A stretch of 20,695 bases of DNA from an uncultured Collinsella sp. GTDB lineage: Bacteria > Actinomycetota > Coriobacteriia > Coriobacteriales > Coriobacteriaceae. This document shows, piece after piece, positions 15,354 through 20,695 of this stretch. Numbering within the stretch: position 1 is the first letter of the stretch; each line of letters begins with the position of its first letter. The position numbers and the translations under genes were made by a program. Below the pieces are notes generated by a model that was given only the letters and a program-made list of their open reading frames with translations, searched no databases and was not told where the DNA came from. The stretch spans positions 1 to 20,695 of the forward strand of contig URIE01000022.1 in NCBI GenBank assembly GCA_900547805.1. The letters are read 5' to 3'.

Positions 15354-15959
15354 CTACCCCGCCTCGCGCATCCAGCGATCGAACGTCCCCACGCACACGC
15401 CCAGGCACTTTGCTGCCTGGCTGCGGGTAATATCGCCTGCCTCATAGCTATCGCGTACCAGCTCAAACTGAGGAGGGCACGGCTTGCGAGGTCGACCGAA
15501 ACGGACCCCTCGCGCCCGCGCCGCTGCAATCCCCTCCGCCTGGCGCCGATGAATATTCTCGCGCTCCACCTGCGCCACGTAGCTCAGCAGTTGCAGCACA
15601 ATATCGGCAATCAGGGTATTAGTCACATCCGGCGTGCCGCTTGCCCTGGCGCGCGTGTCAAGCAATGGCATGTCCAACACCACAATGGCAACCCCGAGCT
15701 CCTTGGTAATGCGTCGCCATTCCTCAAGAATCTCGGAGTAATTACGGCCAAGTCGGTCGATAGAAAGCACCACCAGCACGTCCCCGTCTCCCAGGATGTG
15801 CAGCAGCTCGCGATACCGCGGGCGATCGAAGTCCTTGCCGCTCGCATGGTCGGCATAAATATTCGCCGAGCCCACGCCATAGGCGCCCAGCGCATCCAGC
15901 TGCCGATTAAGATTCTGATCGCGCGAACTCACCCGCGCATAACCATACACCGTCGCCAT
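15354..15959 (-). CDS. Serine recombinase (resolvase/invertase family)
   Basis: This is a 201-residue small serine recombinase that would cut and rejoin DNA. The catalytic domain has YGYARVSS with Arg9 and nucleophile Ser11, Arg46, and the IDRLGRNY motif with Asp68, Arg69 and Arg72. The long helix (SYVAQVERENIHRRQAEGIAAARARG) and a C-terminal helix-turn-helix (ITRSQAAKCLGVCVGTFDRWM) follow, in the order of Tn3-type resolvases. All key residues are present, so it is probably active. ATG 15959 is chosen by homology; only a weak GGGG precedes it. No transposase or invertible segment is evident beside it, but a two-way hairpin lies directly upstream. It may be the remnant of a mobile element or plasmid, or a stand-alone chromosomal recombinase. 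Confidence 0.92.
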   Translation of the reverse strand: MATVYGYARVSSRDQNLNRQLDALGAYGVGSANIYADHASGKDFDRPRYRELLHILGDGDVLVVLSIDRLGRNYSEILEEWRRITKELGVAIVVLDMPLLDTRARASGTPDVTNTLIADIVLQLLSYVAQVERENIHRRQAEGIAAARARGVRFGRPRKPCPPQFELVRDSYEAGDITRSQAAKCLGVCVGTFDRWMREAG

Positions 15960-15976
15960 CTCATCCCCGCTTTCTT

Positions 15977-16020
15977 GTAAACCTGCCAAAAAGGGACAGG
16001 TTTATTTTGGTAGGTTTTAC
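15977..16020. repeat. Two-way hairpin upstream of the resolvase
   Basis: The left arm GTAAACCTGCCAAAA (15977-15991) can pair with 16005-16020 (one mismatch and one unpaired base) or, using only AAACCTG (15979-15985), with CAGGTTT at 15997-16003. The loop contains GGGACAG (15993-15999). It ends 17 bases before the resolvase start. Confidence 0.8.
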
Positions 16021-16080
16021 CTCTCGAATAGCAGGTAAGCGGGCGGCCGAGCAGACGGCAAGGTAGCCATGATCCAAATG

Positions 16081-16110
16081 CGGAGGGCGGCCCCGAAAGA
16101 CCGCCCTCCG
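16081..16110 (-). terminator. Terminator of rnr
   Basis: CGGAGGGCGG (16081-16090) pairs perfectly with 16101-16110, with a ten-base loop, 27 bases after the rnr stop. The T-run is poor (CATTT), so termination may be partial. Between it and the resolvase hairpin (16021-16080) I see nothing. Confidence 0.6.
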
Positions 16111-16136
16111 CTCTCCCGCCATGAGTCGAGATTTGG

Positions 16137-18272
16137 CTAATGGATAAGCTTAAAGTCCAAGTGCCCACGCGTGGTATTGACGCGCGAGACCTCGATAATC
16201 ACGCGCTGGCCCAGTTCATAGCGAGTCCCCGTGTCGGCGCCCGTCAGCGTAAGCGCATCCTCGTCGAACTCGAACCACTCGTTGCCCAGACTCTTGATCG
16301 AAACCAAGCCTTCGACCTGCGTCAGGTCCAAGCGCACAAAGAGGCCCATGCTGCTAACCCACGAGACGGTTCCGGCATAGCGCTCGCCCAGGCGATCCTC
16401 ATAGTACTGGGCAATCTTGATCTTTTGCGTCGCATGGCTGGCGGCATCGGCCGCACGCTCCGCATCGCTGCACGCACGGCAAATCTGCGGCAGAATGCGC
16501 GGCAGCGACTCGCGCCCCTTGCCGATCAGCCGCGGCGTACGGACCAGGGCGTCCTTGCCGCCGAGCTGCTCATAGGCCAACTGCAGTTTGAGCACGCGGT
16601 GCACCACCAGATCGGGGTAGCGACGGATGGGACTCGTAAAGTGGCAGTAGCACGGCGCGGCGAGCGCAAAGTGGCCCTCGTTGCGCGGCTTGTACAGCGC
16701 GCGCTGCATGCTGCGCAGAAGCAGCGTGTTAACGAGCGGTGCGTTGGCCGTACCGGCGGCAGCATCAACTGCAGCCTGCAGCTCATCGGGACTCCCCAGG
16801 GCAATACCGGCAGCACGGCGATCGTCGATGATGTCCAGCTGCGCCAGCGCAACGGCGGCACCGTGCAGGCTATCGGGGCTCGGATCCTCATGCACGCGAT
16901 AGCAGGCCTCGATATCACGGTCTGCCAGCCACTCTGCAACGCACTCGTTGGCGAGTAGCATGGCTTCCTCGATAAGCGACGTGGCACACGAACGCTCGCG
17001 CGCCACAATCTGCACGGGTACTCCGTCCTCATCCAATAGAGCGCGAATCTCGGCCGTGTCAAAATCGACTGAGCCGCGGGCACGACGAATACGACGGCGA
17101 AGTTCGGCGAGTTCGTTGGCGGCGACAAGGAAATCGCCGAGGTCGACGTTATAGCCGCGAGCAGTTTCCTCGCACGCAAGACCGCGCTCAAGCGCCTCCT
17201 CGCGCGAGGCCTCAGCAGCCGCAACATCCTCAGCGGCGCCTTCCAGCACCGAATACTCAACCGCGTCGGCACGCACCAGCAGCGCCTCGGCGCCGTCATA
17301 GTCCATACGCACACGCGAGCGAATCACGCTGGGGTAAGGATCGTAATGCCGCACGCGACCCTGCGCATCGAGCTCAATGTCAACGGTAAACGCAAGACGG
17401 TCCTCGTCAGGGCGAAGCGAACACAGGTCACAGGACAGGCGTTCGGGCAGCATGGGAAGCACGCGATCGGCCAGATACACCGATGTCGTACGATGGCGAG
17501 CCTCAAGATCGATATGCCCGTCCCAAGCCACATAGTGAGAAACGTCAGCGATATGCACACCCAGCTTGTAGCCACCCTCGGGCGTGCGCTCAAGCGAAAT
17601 GGCATCGTCAAAGTCGCGCGCGTCGACCGGGTCGATCGTGATGACAAAGCGGTCGCGCAGATCGCGGCGGAGCGGGTCCTTAAGCGCCGCGGACACATCG
17701 AGCGAAAGCCCCTCGGCCTCGTCCAGCGCGGCCTCGGGATAGCTATCGGTATAGCCGTAACGCGCCATCACGTATTGAACGCCCAAATCGGGCGCGTCAT
17801 CTCCGCCAATGCGGCGTTCGATCGTCACGGTGCCCGATTCCAGGCGCGTCGGGTAGGTCAAAATGCGCGCGACAACGGCATCACCCGGGTGGACGCCCAG
17901 ACGATCCGCCGAGGTATCCTCGGGCAGAATGAAGAAGTCGGCCTTCAGGCGCGAATCGAGCGGCTCGATCACACCGAGCGGACCAGCGGTCTGGTACGTA
18001 CCCACCACGCTTATGGCTGCGCGCTCAACCACGCCTTCGATCACGGCGCGCCGCTCACCGTGCGGGCTGTTCTTAATGCTCACGGCAACGGTATCGCCAT
18101 CCATGATCTCGCGCTTACCGCGGCCCATAACCTTGTAGTCGCCGCTCTCGGTTATGACATAGGCGCCATGCTCATGGAGCTGCACGCGCCCGGTCAGGCT
18201 CGGACGGCGTTCGCTGCGCACCGGCCCACGCTTATTGCGAGCACCGCGCTTATGCTTGTTATTGCGCCCCAT
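16137..18272 (-). CDS. rnr: Ribonuclease R
   Basis: RNase R is a processive 3'-5' exoribonuclease that degrades structured RNA and also the messages released by trans-translation. The 711 residues show a basic, probably disordered N-terminus (GRNNKHKRGARNKRG), cold-shock-like OB domains (about 25-160), the RNB catalytic domain with IDPVDARDFDDAISLE (Asp214, Asp220, Asp222 and Asp223 binding Mg2+, as E. coli D272/D278/D280/D281), HFTSPIRRYPDLVVHR late in the domain, and a C-terminal S1 domain (about 630-709). It is shorter than the E. coli enzyme, mainly through a smaller tail. AAGGAGG lies five bases before ATG 18272. It follows ftsX on the same strand, behind a strong terminator. Confidence 0.96.
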   Translation of the reverse strand: MGRNNKHKRGARNKRGPVRSERRPSLTGRVQLHEHGAYVITESGDYKVMGRGKREIMDGDTVAVSIKNSPHGERRAVIEGVVERAAISVVGTYQTAGPLGVIEPLDSRLKADFFILPEDTSADRLGVHPGDAVVARILTYPTRLESGTVTIERRIGGDDAPDLGVQYVMARYGYTDSYPEAALDEAEGLSLDVSAALKDPLRRDLRDRFVITIDPVDARDFDDAISLERTPEGGYKLGVHIADVSHYVAWDGHIDLEARHRTTSVYLADRVLPMLPERLSCDLCSLRPDEDRLAFTVDIELDAQGRVRHYDPYPSVIRSRVRMDYDGAEALLVRADAVEYSVLEGAAEDVAAAEASREEALERGLACEETARGYNVDLGDFLVAANELAELRRRIRRARGSVDFDTAEIRALLDEDGVPVQIVARERSCATSLIEEAMLLANECVAEWLADRDIEACYRVHEDPSPDSLHGAAVALAQLDIIDDRRAAGIALGSPDELQAAVDAAAGTANAPLVNTLLLRSMQRALYKPRNEGHFALAAPCYCHFTSPIRRYPDLVVHRVLKLQLAYEQLGGKDALVRTPRLIGKGRESLPRILPQICRACSDAERAADAASHATQKIKIAQYYEDRLGERYAGTVSWVSSMGLFVRLDLTQVEGLVSIKSLGNEWFEFDEDALTLTGADTGTRYELGQRVIIEVSRVNTTRGHLDFKLIH

Positions 18273-18349
18273 GGCGCCTCCTTGCTATCGATGACGAACT
18301 CCAAAGAGTCTACCCAAATGATTCGCTTTCCTGCCGTCCCCTAGAGATC

Positions 18350-18383
18350 AAAAAACGGGCCGCCCCATAAGAGACGACCCGTT
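18350..18383 (-). terminator. Terminator of ftsEX
   Basis: The stem AACGGGCCGCC (18354-18364) pairs with 18373-18383 allowing G-U pairs; TTTTTT follows on the minus strand. It lies 24 bases after the ftsX stop and ends that transcript before rnr. Confidence 0.85.
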
Positions 18384-18407
18384 GGAAGGGATGAATTCCA
18401 GGCATGC

Positions 18408-19328
18408 CTACACGCGCAGGTAGCGGCGCATGGCTATGGCAGAACCAAAGAGACCGATAATCACACCGACCAGAATCAGCGCAGCATAGGTCACCAGGTA
18501 GTACTGCATCGGCAGGGCAAACGACATCCAGCCGATGCTCTCCTGCAAACGCGGAATCATCAGATTGCGCAGCAGCTCCAGAACGCCGATGGAAAGCAGC
18601 GAGCCCAAAATGGCCTGCAGTACGCCCTCGGTGATAAACGGGCCGCGAATGAAGCCATTGCTGGCGCCGACCAGACGCATAATCGCAATCTCACGACGAC
18701 GCGCCGTGATGGACAGGCGAATCGTGTTGTTGATGAAGATGAATGCGATAAAGGTCAGAAGGCCAACGAGCACCACGGCGGCGATGCGGATGTAGTTGGT
18801 CACCTGGAACAGGCGGCTCACTTCCTCCTGGCCGTACAGCACGCTCGCGTTGACGTCGCCGTCATCCGCGATCTTCTGGAAATCGGCATCCTTCTTGAGC
18901 TTTTTGGCCGTGCTCTCGACCTTGGACGGATCGTCCATCTCAATTGCAAACGAAGCCGGCAGCGGGTTCTGGCCATCGAGCGCGCTCATGGTGGCGTCGG
19001 CGTTGCCCGACATCTTGCTCGTATACTCGGCCAGCGCGTCGTCCTTGTCCTTATAGGTCACGGACTTGACGTTATTCCACGTCTTAAGCTCGGCCTCAAA
19101 AGCCTGGACATCGGCCTGATCGGCGTCATCGCTAATGAACGCGTTGATGACAACCTGATCCTCGACGGTGCCGATCACGGAGTTCAGCATCGCGGAGCCC
19201 ATGATGAACAGGCCGATGATAAACAGCGAAAGGAAGATCGTGATGACGGCGCCGAGCGAGGTAGTCCAGTTACGGAAGAAGTGGCTGATTGCCTCTTTGA
19301 AGGAGTAGCCCACGTTAGTTGGTGCCAT
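18408..19328 (-). CDS. ftsX: Cell-division ABC transporter permease FtsX
   Basis: FtsX is the membrane partner of FtsE; together they activate peptidoglycan hydrolases at the septum rather than transport a solute. The 306 residues match the family: a short cytoplasmic N-terminus (FKEAISHFFRNWTTS), a first membrane helix (about 25-48), a large external domain (about 50-185) that recruits hydrolases or their regulators, and three helices after residue 185, with FIFINNTIRLSITARRREIAIMRLVGAS between the second and third. ATG 19328 overlaps the end of ftsE by 14 bases, so the two are translationally coupled. A GGGGAGG lies further upstream of the ATG than usual (12 bases). No hydrolase gene is in the window. 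Confidence 0.96.
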   Translation of the reverse strand: MAPTNVGYSFKEAISHFFRNWTTSLGAVITIFLSLFIIGLFIMGSAMLNSVIGTVEDQVVINAFISDDADQADVQAFEAELKTWNNVKSVTYKDKDDALAEYTSKMSGNADATMSALDGQNPLPASFAIEMDDPSKVESTAKKLKKDADFQKIADDGDVNASVLYGQEEVSRLFQVTNYIRIAAVVLVGLLTFIAFIFINNTIRLSITARRREIAIMRLVGASNGFIRGPFITEGVLQAILGSLLSIGVLELLRNLMIPRLQESIGWMSFALPMQYYLVTYAALILVGVIIGLFGSAIAMRRYLRV

Positions 19329-20535
19329 AGTTGCCGTAACCTCCCCTCTCCTGGTCGCGAATAACGTGGCCGCCCTCGAGGGCGATCACGCGACGGTGCA
19401 TGCTATCGACCATCTCGCGGTCGTGCGTGGCGACGATCACGGTGGTGCCGGTGCGGTTAATACGCTCGAGCAGCTTCATGATGCCCAGCGAGATCGCCGG
19501 GTCGAGGTTACCCGTGGGCTCGTCGCAGATCAGCAGCGGCGGACGGTTGACCATAGCGCGGGCGACGGCGACGCGCTGCTGCTCGCCACCGGAAAGCTGG
19601 TCGGGCAGCGAGTCCATCTGATCGGCCAGGCCGACCAGACGCAGCACCTCGGGCACCTGGCTGCGAATGACGCCCTTGGGCTTGCCGATGCACTGCAGGG
19701 CAAACGCCACGTTTTCGTAGGCAGATTTTTGAGGCAGAAGCTTAAAGTCCTGGAACACGGCGCCAATCTGGCGGCGCAGGAACGGAACCTTGCGGTTCTT
19801 GATCTTCATGAGGTCCTGACCGGCAACCAAAATGCGGCCGCTCGTCGGCTTGACGTCGCGGTTGAGCGTCGACAGCAGCGTGGTCTTACCCGAGCCGGAA
19901 TGACCGACCAGGAAGACGAACTCGCCCGGATAGATCTCGATGTTGATGTCGTCGAGTGCAGGCTTGTTGGGCTGTGCCGGATAGATCTTGGTGACATGCT
20001 CCATAAGGATGACGGGCTCGACACCGGCCTGCTTGGCCATCTTCTTGCGGCTGGCCTGCGGATCGATGGGCGCAAACACCGACGTAAAATCGGGGTTGTT
20101 GAGCGCGTTATCGAGGCTTGCGACCTCGGCTGCCTGATCGCTCTCGACCACCGGGGCAGCAGGCTGCGTGGGATCGGGAATAGCGGCAAAAAGACCAGGC
20201 TGCGCAGGCTGAGGAGCCGGTGTCGCAGGAGCCATGGGGTCGGGGATGCCAGCCATAGTAGACTGCGGCGCGGCGGTACCGGCCTGAGGCTGTTCCACGC
20301 GAGCGGTCACGGTCTGAACGGGCTCAAAACCCGCCGTGCCGGAAAGCGCGACATCGCTGGTGGGATTGTAGGCAAAGGGATCGGATGCCGGCTGTGCCTG
20401 ATCTGCCGGCTGAACGGGGGCCTGATCGACATGCTGGCCCTCTGAATCCGGAGTGGCGAAACGACTGCCCTGGACGCCTAGCTGCGTCTTGGGGGCATCA
20501 TCGCCCGCACCGGAGGTACGGAAGTGGTTACCCAC
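19315..20535 (-). CDS. ftsE: Cell-division ATPase FtsE with long N-terminal extension
   Basis: FtsE is the cytoplasmic ATPase of the FtsEX complex. The ABC domain lies at about residues 174-396: Walker A GHSGSGKT (211-218), Q-loop around Gln262, signature LSGGEQQR (314-321), Walker B LLICDE (334-339) and switch His371. Typical FtsE is about 225-230 residues, but this protein has 406 because of a Pro/Ala/Gln-rich, apparently disordered stretch of about 170 residues before the ABC domain. The extension is supported by a GTG start at 20535 with AAGGAG five bases upstream and by the unbroken frame. The internal ATG near the domain border (codon 166, KKMAKQ) has no ribosome site. The ftsX gene overlaps its 3' end. 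Confidence 0.95.
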   Translation of the reverse strand: MGNHFRTSGAGDDAPKTQLGVQGSRFATPDSEGQHVDQAPVQPADQAQPASDPFAYNPTSDVALSGTAGFEPVQTVTARVEQPQAGTAAPQSTMAGIPDPMAPATPAPQPAQPGLFAAIPDPTQPAAPVVESDQAAEVASLDNALNNPDFTSVFAPIDPQASRKKMAKQAGVEPVILMEHVTKIYPAQPNKPALDDINIEIYPGEFVFLVGHSGSGKTTLLSTLNRDVKPTSGRILVAGQDLMKIKNRKVPFLRRQIGAVFQDFKLLPQKSAYENVAFALQCIGKPKGVIRSQVPEVLRLVGLADQMDSLPDQLSGGEQQRVAVARAMVNRPPLLICDEPTGNLDPAISLGIMKLLERINRTGTTVIVATHDREMVDSMHRRVIALEGGHVIRDQERGGYGNYGTN

Positions 20536-20586
20536 TGGTGCTCCTTATCGTCGTGCGTTTAAACTACATGAGCGCTTTGTATTTTA

Positions 20587-20605
20587 GCAGCATTAGCTTT
20601 GCTGC
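20587..20605. repeat. Small hairpin before ftsE
   Basis: GCAGCA (20587-20592) pairs with TGCTGC (20600-20605) across the stop of the upstream gene. On the minus strand it runs into TGCTAAAAT, which also reads as an extended -10 box for ftsE with no good -35 box. Confidence 0.35.
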
Positions 20606-20695
20606 ACATAAGAAGCATGGCGGGCTTTGGGATCCCACCGGCCGGGCACAGGGTTACCTTCCAAATCGTCCTCGGACATGTCGGAGCCCCCGCTG
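20593..20695 (-). CDS. 3' end of an unknown gene
   Basis: Reading in from the right edge, one minus-strand frame stays open for 33 codons and ends with TAA at 20593, giving the C-terminus SGGSDMSEDDLEGNPVPGRW followed by DPKARHASYVQQS. Another frame stops early. It sits 57 bases before ftsE on the same strand and has plausible codon use. I do not recognise it. Release factor 2 often precedes ftsE in related bacteria, but this tail does not look like the end of that protein. Confidence 0.5.
   Translation of the reverse strand, partial: SGGSDMSEDDLEGNPVPGRWDPKARHASYVQQS

Noticed and set aside
15354..15959. Prophage or transposon with intact ends
   Set aside because: Only the recombinase is present; I found no transposase, phage structural gene or matching terminal inverted repeats around it.

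Overview
The window looks like chromosomal DNA of a gut Coriobacteriia actinobacterium, most likely Collinsella or a close relative. This rests on the high-GC codon use, the gene families, the encoded tRNA CCA ends and the general layout. The genus is inferred from the sequence alone, with no database check.

Left part (1-6226): the first 1063 codons of glutamate synthase large subunit (gltB, minus strand) run off the left edge. A 624-base gap full of palindromes follows, then gpmA and mntH on the plus strand (glycolytic phosphoglycerate mutase and an Nramp Mn/Fe importer). A second palindrome-rich gap comes next. Middle-left (6227-8808): a compact rubredoxin and a flavin reductase that together resemble a split high-molecular-weight rubredoxin, then smpB and a translationally coupled TPR protein, then a tRNA-Gln/tRNA-Glu transcription unit. 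All of these are on the minus strand.

Middle (9085-15959): a small uncharacterised gene, an ArsC/Spx-like thioredoxin-fold protein, and a complete MurNAc salvage operon read murR-murQ-murP-mupG. The operon would import and phosphorylate muropeptide sugars (MurP), hydrolyse MurNAc-6P-GlcNAc (MupG), remove the lactyl ether (MurQ) and be controlled by the RpiR-type MurR. A VanZ-like membrane protein and a serine resolvase follow. Right part (16137-20695): rnr (RNase R) and ftsX-ftsE (cell-division regulators of peptidoglycan hydrolysis), plus the last codons of an unknown gene at the right edge. FtsE carries an unusual N-terminal disordered extension of about 170 residues.

The main unexplained structures are a family of intergenic hairpin repeats (four related copies in two head-to-tail pairs, plus three other large palindromes, often next to a GGGACRG motif), the FtsE extension, the split flavin reductase/rubredoxin pair, and an accessory-looking block between rnr and smpB bounded by tRNA genes and a resolvase. 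I saw no CRISPR array, rRNA, tmRNA, complete insertion sequence or prophage gene.
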